Source: Panulirus ornatus
Taxonomy: Eukaryota; Arthropoda; Malacostraca; Decapoda; Palinuridae
Assembly: GCF_036320965.1 (NCBI RefSeq)
Contig: NC_092238.1
Location: 56,957,055 to 57,021,054 of the forward strand
Direction of reading: 5' to 3'
Length of the DNA stretch: 64,000 nucleotides
Shown here: piece after piece, positions 29,240 through 45,935 of the stretch
Position numbering within the stretch: the first letter of the stretch is position 1
How the letters are laid out: each line of letters starts with the position of its first letter
Translations under genes and position numbers: made by a program
The notes under the pieces: generated by a model
Told to the model about the DNA's origin: nothing
The model's input: the letters and a program-made list of their open reading frames with translations, nothing else
The model's database searches: none

Positions 29240-30187
29240 GATGATACAGCGCTGGTGGCGGATTCATGTGAGAAACTGCAGAAGCTGGTGACGGAGTTTG
29301 GTAAAGTGTGTGGAAGAAGAAAGTTAAGAGTAAATGTGAATAAGAGCAAGGTTATTAGGTACAGTAGGGTTGAGGGTCAAGTCAATTGGGAGGTGAGTTT
29401 GAATGGAAAAAAAGTGGAGGAAATGAAGTGTTTTAGATATCTGGGAGTGGATCTGGCAGCGGATGGAACCATGGAAGCGGAAGTGGATCATAGGGTGGGG
29501 GAGGGGGCGAAAATTCTGGGAGCCTTGAAGAATGTGTGGAAGTCGAGAACATTATCTCGGAAAGCAAAAATGGGTATGTTAGAAGGAATAGTGGTTCCAA
29601 CCATGTTTTATGGATGCGAGGCGTGGGCTATTGATAGAGTTGTGCGCAGGAGGATGGATGTGCTGGAAATGAGATGTTTGAGGACAATGTGTGGTGTGAG
29701 GTAGTTTGATCGAGTAAGTAACGTAAGGGTAAGAGAGATGTGTGGAAATAAAAAGAGCGTGGTTGAGAGAGCAGATGAGGGTGTTTTGAAATGGTTTGGG
29801 CACATAGAGAGAATGAGTGAGGAAAGATTGACCAAGAGGATATATGTGTCGGAGGTGGAGGGAACGAGGAGAAGAGGGAGACCAAATTATAGGTGTAAAG
29901 ATGGAGTGAAAAAGATTTTGTGTGATCGGGGCCTGAACATGCAGGAGGGTGAAAGGAGGGCAAGGAATAGAGTGAATTGGAGCGATGTGGTATACCGGGT
30001 TTGACGTGCTGTCAGTGGATTGAATCAAGGCATGTGAAGCGTCTGGGGTAAACCATGGAAAGCTGTGTAGGTATGTATATTTGCGTGTGTGGACGTATGT
30101 ATATACATGTGTATGGGGGTGGGTTGGGCCATTTCTTTCGTCTGTTTCCTTGCGCTACCTCGCAAACGCGGGAGACAGGGACAAAGC

Positions 30188-30203
<16 letters not shown>
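29240..30203 (+). mobile_element. L11: chimeric LINE 3' end at the duplication junction
   Basis: Starts at GATGATACAGCGC (FADD block) exactly as L13 does, and ends in poly(A) at 30203 exactly as L9 does. The first 70 or so bases carry L13-type variants (GGCGGATTC, GTGACGGAG, GTGTGTGGAAG). From 29408 it carries L9-type variants (AAAAAAGTGGAGGAAATGAAG, TGTTAGAAGG, GTTTTATGG, the TAG near 29703). It is thus a recombinant. The ORF is open 29240-29704, then TAG, then 29738-30004. Confidence 0.92.

Positions 30204-30273
<70 letters not shown>
30204..30273. repeat. (AT)n array
   Basis: About 35 AT units, slightly shorter than its paralogue 26981-27054. Confidence 0.95.
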
Positions 30274-30276
<3 letters not shown>

Positions 30277-30510
30277 CCCTGAGGATAGGGGATTGAGAAT
30301 ACTTCCCACGTATTCCCTGCGTATCGTAGAAGGCGACTAAAAGGGGATGGAGCGGGGGGTTGGAAATCCTCCCCTCTCGGTTTTTTTTTCATTTTCCAAA
30401 AGAAGGAACAGAGGATTGGGCCAGGTGAGGGTATTCCCTCAAAGGCCCAGTCCTCTGTTCTTAACGCTACCTCGCTAATGCGGGAAATGGCGAATAGTTT
30501 GAAAAAAAAA
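30274..30510 (+). mobile_element. S5: short element with LINE-like ends
   Basis: Paralogue of S4 by tandem duplication and essentially identical in sequence: the same GAGGATAGGGG head, long-arm hairpin and TAATGCGGGAAATGGCG tail. Confidence 0.88.
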
Positions 30511-30715
<205 letters not shown>

Positions 30716-32462
30716 AATTTAGTATTTACTATTTATTCATTTTACTGTCTCCCGCGTTAGCGAGGTTGCGCAACGAAACAGACGAAAGAATGGCCCAACT
30801 CGCCCACATACACATATATATACATACACGTCCACACACGCTAATATACATACCTATAAATCTCAATGTACTCATACATATACACACACACACATATACA
30901 TATATATACATGAACATAATTCATACTGCCTTCCTTTATTTGTTCCCATCGCCACCTCGCCACACATGGAATAACAACCCCCTCCCCCCTCATGTGTGCG
31001 AGGTAGCGCTAGGAAAAGACACCAAAGGCCCCATTCGTTCACACTCAGTCTCTAGCAGTCATGGAATAATACACCGAAACCACAGCTCCCTTTCCACATC
31101 CAGGCCCACACAACTTTCCATGGTTTACCCCAGACCCTTTACATGCCCTGTTTCAATCCATTGACAGCACGTAGACCCCGGTATACCATATCGTTCCAAT
31201 TCACTCTATTCCTTGCACGCCTTTCACCCTCCTGCATGTTCAGACCTCGATCACTCAAAATCTTTTTCACTCCATCTTTCCACCTCCAATTTGGTCTCCC
31301 ATTTCTCCTCGTTCCCTCCACCTATGACATATATATCCTCTTGGTCAATCTTTCCTCAGTCATTCTCTCCATGGGCCCAAACCATTTCAAAACACTCTCT
31401 TCTGCTCTCTCAACCATACTCTTTTTATTTCCACACATCTCTCTTACCCTTACATTTATTACTCGCTCAAACCACCTCACACCACATATTGTCCTCAAAC
31501 ATCTCATTTCCAGCACATCCACCCTCCTGCGCACAGCTCTATCCATAGCCCACGCCTCGCAACCATACAACATTGTTGGAACCAATATTTCTTCAAACAT
31601 ACCCATTTTTGCTTTCCGAGATAATGTTCTCGACTTCCACACATTCTTCAACGCTCCCAGAATTTTCGCCCCCACCCCCACCCTATGATTCACTTCCGCT
31701 TCCATGGTTCCATCCGCTGCCAGATCCACTCTCAGATATCTAAAACACTTTACTTCCTCCAGTTTTTCTCCCAATTGACTTGACCCTCAACACTAATGTA
31801 CCTAATAACCTTGCTCTTATTCACATTTACTCTTAACTTTCTTCTTTCACACACTTTACCAAACTCAGTCACCAGCTTCTGCAATTCCTTAAGTGAATCA
31901 GCCACTAGCGCTGTATCATCAGCGAACAACAACTGACTCACTTCCCATGCTCTCTCATCCCCAACAGACTTCATACTTGTCCTTCTTTCCAAAACCCTTA
32001 CATTCACCTCCCTAACAACCCCATCCATAAACAAATTAAACAACCACGGAGACATCACACACCCCTGCTGCAAAGCTACATTCACTGAGAACCAATCACT
32101 TTCCTCTCTTCCTACACGTACACATGCCTTACATCCTCGATAAAAACTTTTCACTGTTTCTAACAACTTGCCTCCCACACCATATACTCTTAAAACCATC
32201 CACAGAGCATCTCTATGAACTCTATCATATGCCTTCTCCAGATCCGTAAATGCTACATACAAATCCATTTGTTTTTCTAAGTATTTCTCACATACATTCT
32301 TCAAAGCAAACACCTGATCCACACATAATCTACCACTTCTGAAACTACACTGCTCTTCCCCAATCTGATGCTCTGTACATGCCTTCACCCTCTCAATCAA
32401 TACCCTCCCATATAATTTACCAGGAATACTCAACAAACTTATACCTCTGTAATTTGAGCACT
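30716..32462 (-). mobile_element. L12: 3' half of a full-length subfamily-B LINE
   Basis: Minus orientation. Long 3' UTR (30740-31165), C-terminal region (31774-31139) and RT (32490-31750, real from 32462) with LLFADDTALVAD intact and the same SLNG-region deletion as L10. The element is interrupted at AATTTGAGCACT (32451-32462) by L13 and resumes at 33440 as L14. L12+L14 together form a near full-length LINE of about 3.5 kb. Confidence 0.92.
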
Positions 32463-33227
32463 GATGATACAGCGCTGGTGGCGGATTCATGTGAGAAACT
32501 GCAGAAGCTGGTGACGGAGTTTGGTAAAGTGTGTGGAAGAAGAAAGTTAAGAGTAAATGTGAATAAGAGCAAGGTTATTAGGTACAGTAGGGTTGAGGGT
32601 CAAGTCAATTGGGAGGTGAGTTTGAATGGAGAAAAACTGGAGGAAGTGAAGTGTTTTAGATATCTGGGAGTGGATCTGTCAGCGGATGGAACCATGGAAG
32701 CGGAAGTGGATCATAGGGTGGGGGAGGGGGCGAAAATTTTGGGAGCCTTGAAAAATGTGTGGAAGTCGAGAACATTATCCCGGAAAGCAAAAATGGGTAT
32801 GTTTGAAGGAATAGTAGTTCCAACAATGTTGTATGGTTGCGAGGCGTGGGCTATGGATAGAGTTGTGCGCAGGAGGATGGATGTGCTGGAAATGAGATGT
32901 TTGAGGACAATGTGTGGTGTGAGGTGGTTTGATCGAGTAAGTAACGTAAGGGTGAGAGAGATGTGTGGAAATAAAAAGAGCGTGGTTGAGAGAGCAGAAG
33001 AGGGTGTTTTGAAATGGTTTGGGCACATGGAGAGAATGAGTGAGGAAAGATTGACCAAGAGGATATATGTGTCGGAGGTGGAGGGAACGAGGAGAAGAGG
33101 GAGACCAAATTGGAGGTGGAAAGATGGAGTGAAGAGGATTTTGTGTGATCGGGGCCTGAACATGCAGGAGGGTGAAAGGAGGGCAAGGAATAGAGTGAAT
33201 TGGAGCGATGTGGTATACAGGGGTTGA
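32463..33227 (+). CDS. L13 partial reverse transcriptase C-terminal ORF
   Basis: 255 uninterrupted codons from DDTALVADS (catalytic double aspartate) through [55 protein letters not shown] and [14 protein letters not shown] to the stop TGA at 33225-33227. No nonsense or frameshift. It lacks the N-terminal 750 residues, so it is a truncated, non-functional copy. The LSADGT variant is shared with L3, suggesting the same source lineage. Confidence 0.9.
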   Translation, partial: DDTALVADSCEKLQKLVTEFGKVCGRRKLRVNVNKSKVIRYSRVEGQVNWEVSLNGEKLEEVKCFRYLGVDLSADGTMEAEVDHRVGEGAKILGALKNVWKSRTLSRKAKMGMFEGIVVPTMLYGCEAWAMDRVVRRRMDVLEMRCLRTMCGVRWFDRVSNVRVREMCGNKKSVVERAEEGVLKWFGHMERMSEERLTKRIYVSEVEGTRRRGRPNWRWKDGVKRILCDRGLNMQEGERRARNRVNWSDVVYRG

Positions 33228-33408
33228 CGTGCTGTCAGTGGATTGAATCAAGGCATGTGAAGCGTCCGGGGTAAACCATGGAAAGCTGTGTAGGTATGTA
33301 TATTTGCGTGTGTGGACGTGTGTATGTACATGTGTATGGGGAGGGTTGGGCCATTTCTTTCGTCTGTTTCCTTGCGCTACCTCGCAAACGCGGGAGACAG
33401 CGACAAAG

Positions 33409-33440
<32 letters not shown>
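32463..33440 (+). mobile_element. L13: recent 5'-truncated LINE insertion with target-site duplication
   Basis: Begins at GATGATACAGCGC, contains the intact last 255 codons, the short subfamily-A 3' UTR with terminal module (33375-33405) and a poly(A) of about 29 A. It is flanked by AATTTGAGCACT at 32451-32462 and 33440-33451, a 12 bp target-site duplication in the interrupted host element L12/L14. Confidence 0.95.
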
Positions 33441-33446
<6 letters not shown>

Positions 33447-35169
33447 GCACTCACTCTTATCCCCTTTGTCTTTGTGCAATGGCACTATGCACGCATTCCG
33501 CCAATCCTCAGACACCTCACCATGAATCATACATACATTAAATAACCTTACCAACCAGTCAACAATACAGTCACCTCCTTTTTTAATAAATTCACTGAAA
33601 TACCATCCACACCTGCTGCATTGCCGGCTTTCATCTTCCGTAAAGCTTTTACTACTTCTTCTCTATTTACCATACCATTTTCCCTAACCCTCTCACTTTG
33701 CACAACACCTCGACCAAAACACCCTATATCTGCCACTCTATCATCAAACACATTCAACAAACCTTCAAAATACTCACTCCATCTCCTTCTCACATCACCA
33801 CTACTTGTTATCACCTCCCCATTAGCCACCTTCACTGAAGTTCCCATTTGCTCCCTTGTCTTACGCACTTTATTGACATCCTTCCAAAACATCTTTTTAT
33901 TCTCCCTTTCTTTTACACCTCTCCCACTCATTTGCATTTTTTCCCTGCAAAAATCGTCCAAATGGCTCTCTCTTCTCTTTCACTAATAATCTTACTTCAT
34001 CCCACCACTCACTACCTTTTCTAATCAACCCACCTCTCACGTTTCTCTTGCCACAAGCATCTTTTGCGTAAGCCATCACTGCTTCCCTAAATACATCCCA
34101 TTACTCCCCCACTCCCCTTACCTCCTTTGTTCTCACCTTTTTCCATTCTGTACTCAGTCTTTCCTGGTACTTCCTCACACAAGTCTCGTTCCCAAGCTCA
34201 CTTACTCTCACCACCCTCTTCACCCCAACATTCTCTCTTCTTTTCTGAAAACCCCCACAAATCTTCACCTTCGCCTCAACAAGATAATGATCAGACATCC
34301 CTCCAGTTGCACCTCTCAGCACATTAACATCCAAAAGTCTCTCTTTCGTGCGTCTATGAATTACCACATAATCCATTAACGCTCTCTGGCCATCTCTCCT
34401 ACTTACATACGGATACTTATGTATATCTCGCTTTTTAAACCAGGTATTCCCAATCATCAGTCCTTTTTCAGCACATAAATATACAAGCTCTTCACCATTT
34501 CCATTTACAACACTGAACACTCCAAATATACCAATTTTTCCCTCAACTGCTATATTACTCACCTTTGCATTCAAATCATCCATCACTGTAACCCACTCTT
34601 GTTCATCAAAACCACTAACACACTCATTCAGCTGCTCCCAAAACACTTGCCTCTCATGATCTTTCTTCTCATGCCCTGGTATATATGCACCAATAATCAC
34701 TCATCTCTCTCCATCAACTTTTAGTTTTACCCATATCAATGTAGAATTTACTTTCTTACACTCTTTAACATACTCCCAGAAATCCTGATTCAGGAATAGT
34801 GCTACTCCTTCCCTTGCTCTTGTCCTCTCACTAACCTCTGTCTTTACTCCCAAGACATTCCCAAACCACTCTTCCCCTTTACCCTTGAACTTTGTTTCAC
34901 TGAGAGCCAAAACATCCAGGTTCCTTTCCTCAAACATACTACCTATTTGTCCTTTTTTCTCATCTTGGTTACATCCACACACATTTAGACACCCCAATCT
35001 GAGCCTTCGAGGAGGATGAGCACTCCTCGCGTGACTCCATCTTCTGTTTCCCCTTTTAGAAAGTTAAAATACAAAGAGAGGAGTGTTTGTGGCCCCCCGC
35101 TCCCGTCCCCTTTAGTCTCATTCTACGACACGTGAGGAATGCGTGAGAAGTATTCTTTCTCCCGTATCC

Positions 35170-35171
<2 letters not shown>
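33440..35171 (-). mobile_element. L14: 5' half of the full-length subfamily-B LINE (with L12)
   Basis: Minus orientation: first RT codons near 33450-33630, linker with an internal deletion near 33905 (KERENKKMFWK), endonuclease (34700-34101 and 34997-34701) and leader to 35171. The leader's 5' end is exactly GGGGATACGGGAG, directly after (AT)n, lacking the TATCCCT seen in other copies. The ATG context has changed to AAAAGGGGAAAC (start lost). Confidence 0.92.
34101..34997 (-). pseudogene. L14 endonuclease ORF
   Basis: Two adjoining frames on the minus strand carry LNVCGCNQ, LSETKFKG, GAYIPGHEKK (Ala to Ile next to the Tyr), MDDLNAKVS (Gly to Asp) and [12 protein letters not shown] stop at the ERWVIIGAY segment (near 34700) splits it. 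The changes next to catalytic residues and the lost start indicate an inactive copy. Confidence 0.85.

Positions 35172-35235
<64 letters not shown>
35172..35235. repeat. (AT)n array
   Basis: About 32 AT units between the 5' end of L14 and the 3' tail of L15. Confidence 0.95.
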
Positions 35236-39070
<3,835 letters not shown>

Positions 39071-39095
<25 letters not shown>

Positions 39096-39448
39096 CCTGG
39101 TCCACTTCTTCTCTTATCATGAAACTGGAATATTGGCTTATGATGTTTCTCAATTGTCTTCATTACACAAAGTACAACCATATCTTGGATACATGAGGGT
39201 AGGTAGTCGGTCATCCCCCATAATAAAGTCTTGACAGACCAAAAGTTTATCTGGACATCAAGTTTTCCAGTATATTCATGAAAAACACCTTTTTGCTTTC
39301 CATCTCTATCACTTTGAAAAAAATACCCTATTTGTTCACATTTCAATGAAAGAATAAGCCTCAGTGTCGAAGCTACATTCTTTTCCAGTTTCACTATTGT
39401 TTTGTCAGAGCACCATGTATGAAAACTATCATTCACAACTATAAACAT
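39071..39448 (-). other. Unidentified 125-codon ORF upstream of X2
   Basis: A minus-strand ORF with no family I recognise. It contains SDKTIVKLEKNVASTLRLIL, KCEQIGYFFQSDRDGKQKG and LLWGMTDYLPSCIQDMVV. Composition is less repetitive than the surrounding shadows, and it ends in the X repeat. It could be a fragment of another transposon or a captured exon, or chance. 39449-39568 upstream shows nothing further. Confidence 0.3.
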
Positions 39449-39564
39449 TTACTTCCTCTTTAAAAAAGTTCTGGGAAGTCTGTCTCGATACACTGCGGGT
39501 CACTCTACCACCTGGCGAGGTTTGTGTTGCAATGGTTCTTATTTCTATAGGGGCATGCATATAG

Positions 39565-41037
<1,473 letters not shown>

Positions 41038-41050
41038 AAATGAAACACGT

Positions 41051-41420
41051 TTATAAACTTATCAGTTTACAAATTCTATCAACAATAAAGTTATCTAATT
41101 TGTATCGACCATCATTACTATCAAGATTATAATTCTTTGTGTATTTGATGATGGAAGATTCAATGATCTTTCTCGTGGTAATAGCGTTAGATTTAATAAG
41201 TGAGTTGGTATCACTCCAGTCAATACAATGTTCATAGTTTCTAAAGTGATTGAACAAGGCATCTGATTTTTGTCCCTTTCTTAGACTATAACTATGTCTA
41301 AGTCTAAGAGAAGGATCCTTACCGCCTGTCAAGCATAAAAGTTCTCACAATTTCTACAAGGCACTTTATAAATGAATCCAGGAGAATTTTCTGGTGAATC
41401 TCTGATTAAGATATTGTTTA
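41051..41420 (-). pseudogene. PLE1 GIY-YIG endonuclease region
   Basis: Near 41390-41330 the minus strand reads PGFIYKVPCRNCENFYA-stop-QA. The family has 'YK-PC--C---YIGQTG' here, so the YIG glycine/tyrosine part is destroyed by a stop. The following open frame (41332-41051) has LRLRHSYSLRKGQKSDALFN, CIDWSDTNSLIKS and IIESSIIKYTKNYNLDSNDG, which match the rest of the PLE endonuclease domain. Inactive. Confidence 0.85.
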
Positions 41421-41928
41421 TAGTATTATTGTTGCTGAAGGCAACATTTAAATTAAAGGATTCAAGCAACATGGAAAGTATAGTAAAATTGTCATCAAAA
41501 GGGAGAACTAAAAGATTCTTGTGTCAATGGGAGGTTTGGGCTCAACTCTATAAAATGATTTCTTTGCTAACTAAAGGGATTTATCAATGAAAGATTAGGG
41601 TACCTTAACTTATATCCAATAGGATATATCTTCTCAAACTCATCATCAATAAACTCTGGACTGCAAATACGTAATGCCCTAAGGAACATAGATTGAAAAG
41701 ATGATGATATAACTCTGTCATGTTCAGATGAGTAGTAATGGATATATGAGCATACATTGGTGGGCTTTCTGTATATTCTAAACTTAAACTGTTTTCTTGC
41801 CTCTGGATCATGGAATCTAATATTGGTAACATACCATTATTTTCATTTTCTATAGTAAATTGGATAGAAGGTACTAAATTGTTAAGTAATGGGAGAAATA
41901 TCTGCAAATTTTCATTTGTTGGCCAAAC

Positions 41929-42421
41929 TCAAAGAATATCATCTACATACCTAAGCCAAAATGCATTAGAAGGTAAGATATCCTTTAGTAATTTTGTTAA
42001 AAAAAATTCAGTATAAATATTTCTTAGTATAGGTGAAAGAGGGTTACCCATTGCCATACCAAAATTTTGAGAATAATGATCTCCATTGAATTGAAATACA
42101 TAGCCTTTTATACACAATTTTATCAGTTCAATGAAAACAGACTTTGAAACAGGTAAATGAATATCATCCATGACATCAAACAAATATTCTAAAAGGTCAT
42201 GAACTCGAACTTTTGTGAAAAGTGAGGAAACATCAAAGCTGACTAGCATGAAATCAAAATTAACATTGATATTGTTAAGCTTGTGGACGAAATCTACATT
42301 GTTCATGATATTAGGATTTGATACCTTACCCACTAAAGGGCTTAATAAAGAAACTAACCATTTTGACAATTCAAATGTGACGGCGACTAGTGAACTCACT
42401 ATAGGTCTTGCTGGAGAATTT
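41929..42421 (-). pseudogene. PLE1 reverse transcriptase segment
   Basis: One open frame carrying LVSFDVSSLFTKVRVHDLLE (block with the first catalytic aspartate), IKLCIKGYVFQFNGDHYSQ, FGMAMGNPLSPILRNIYTEF and LRYVDDIL (catalytic Y-DD), the standard Penelope RT order. The reading continues beyond 41929 in another frame (41605-41907: LPLLNNLVPSIQFTIENENN). The N-terminal part of the protein is missing. The visible active-site residues are intact. Confidence 0.88.
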
Positions 42422-42447
42422 TATTTATGTATTTTGATAAGTCTATA

Positions 42448-43546
42448 CATATTTGGCCAACAAATGAAAATTTGTATATATTTCTCCCCTTACTTGATAG
42501 CTTAGTACCTTCTATCAAATTTACTTAAGAAAATGAAAATAATGATATGTTACCATTTTTAGATTCCATGATCCATAGGGAAGGAAATAAGTTTAAGTTT
42601 AGCATGTACAGAAAACCTACAAATGTATGCTCATATATCCATTATTACTCATCTCAACATCACGGTTAAATTATCATCTTATCAATCTATGATCCTTAGA
42701 GCATTACGTATTTCTAGTCCAAAATTTATTGATGATATGTTTGAGAAGATATATTCTATTGGATATAAGTTAAAGTACCCTAGATCTTTCATTGATAAAT
42801 CCCTTTAGATAGCAAAGAAATCATTATATAAAGTTGAGCCCAAACCTCACATTGACACCAAAAATCTTTTAGTTCCCCCTTTTGATAATATTTATACTTT
42901 ACTTCCCATGTTCCTTAAATCCTTTAATGTAAATGGTGCCTTCAGCAACAATGATATTATAACGAATACCTTAATCAGGAATTCACTAGAAAATTCTCCT
43001 GGATACACATATAAAGTGCCATGTAGAAATTATGATAAGTTTAATGATAGATAGACTAGTAAGGATCTTTCTGTTAGACCTAAGCAACATAAATATATCA
43101 TAAAAACGGGACAAGAAACAAATGCCTTGTTTAATCACGATGAAAACTATGATCATTGTCTTGACTGGAGTAATGCCATCTCAGTTATCAAACCTATCTC
43201 TATTACCATGAGAAATATCATTGAATCTTCTTATTATATACACAAAGAATTATATTCTTAATATTAGTGATGATCTATACAAATTAGAAAACTTCATTGC
43301 TGAAACATTTGCAAAATGATGAGTTTATGAACGCTCGTTGCCTACCTTGGACAATCGTCTGTTTACCAAATGAAGTCCTAGCTTTGTTCCTTCTATGTAA
43401 GTCGACTGACTGTTATATTTTTCTCTTGTGTCTCCCCTGATGATATGATTCTTACACGAAGGTGCACATGGGAACTTATCGTATTTCATTTTCCCCATGG
43501 ATTCCTAGAAATAACTTCATCACGGGCAAAATTATAATCTTTTTCA
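42448..43546 (+). mobile_element. PLE2: Penelope-like element 3' half, inverted to PLE1
   Basis: Plus copy starting just after the RT active-site block (FGQQMKICIYFSP matches the element's 'FWPTNENLYIFLP'). It continues through the thumb region (IIRALRISSPKFIDDMFEKI-like, near 42690) and a decayed GIY-YIG region (YKVPCRNYDKF, LSVRPKQHKYIIKTGQETNA, near 43010-43140). The conserved 3' UTR follows (43380-43546), running into (AT)n. Several stops. PLE1 and PLE2 are arranged head to head with their truncated 5' ends about 25 bp apart. Confidence 0.85.
43431..43476 (+). ncRNA. Degenerate hammerhead ribozyme-like motif in PLE2 3' region
   Basis: CTGATGA (43437-43443), a possible stem II (TATGATTCTTACA), CGAA (43457-43460), a self-complementary GTGCAC segment in the stem III position, then GGGA (43470-43473), which can pair with TCCC (43433-43436) as stem I. 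This is the strand order of type I hammerheads described in Penelope-like elements. Here the core reads CGAAG instead of CGAAA and the stem III closing pair is lost, so cleavage activity is doubtful. Confidence 0.5.
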
Positions 43547-43779
<233 letters not shown>

Positions 43780-44018
43780 TATCCCCGGGGATAGAGGAGA
43801 AAGAATACTTCCCAGGTATTCCCTGCGTGTCGTAGAAGGCGACTAAAAGGGGAGGCAGCGGGGGGCTGGAAATCCTCCCCTCTTGTTTTTTGTTTTTTAA
43901 TTTTCCAAAAGAAGGAACAGAGAAGGGGGCCAGGTGAGGATGTTCCCTCAGAGGCCCAGTCCTCTGTTCATAACGCTACCTTCCTGATGCGGGAAATGGC
44001 GAATATTTTGAAAAAAAA

Positions 44019-44019
<1 letters not shown>
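43780..44019 (+). mobile_element. S7: short element with LINE-like ends
   Basis: Plus copy whose head is the perfect palindrome TATCCCCGGGGATA. The tail has CTACCTTCCTGATGCGGGAA then ATGGCGAATA. With S8 it forms an inverted pair separated by 71 bp of (AT)n. Confidence 0.88.

Positions 44020-44090
<71 letters not shown>
44020..44090. repeat. (AT)n array
   Basis: About 33 AT units forming the centre of the S7/S8 inverted repeat; it is the shared 3' tail of both elements. Confidence 0.95.

Positions 44091-45935
<1,845 letters not shown>

Larger units (their letters stand above)
41038..42421 (-). mobile_element. PLE1: Penelope-like element, RT to GIY-YIG end
   Basis: Minus copy of a Penelope-like retroelement. 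It begins inside RT (NSPARPIVSSLVAVTFELSK) at 42421 and ends after the GIY-YIG-region C-terminus at about 41051. Codon composition and AT content differ from the L family. PLEs are a separate class from LINEs. The 5' end faces PLE2. Confidence 0.88.

Noticed and set aside
28527..29267. Twin priming as the origin of the L10/L11 and L12/L13 inverted junctions
   Set aside because: Twin priming gives an inverted 5' piece that stops before the 3' piece. Here the minus partner has its own complete 3' UTR, and a 12 bp duplication shows that L13 simply inserted into L12/L14.
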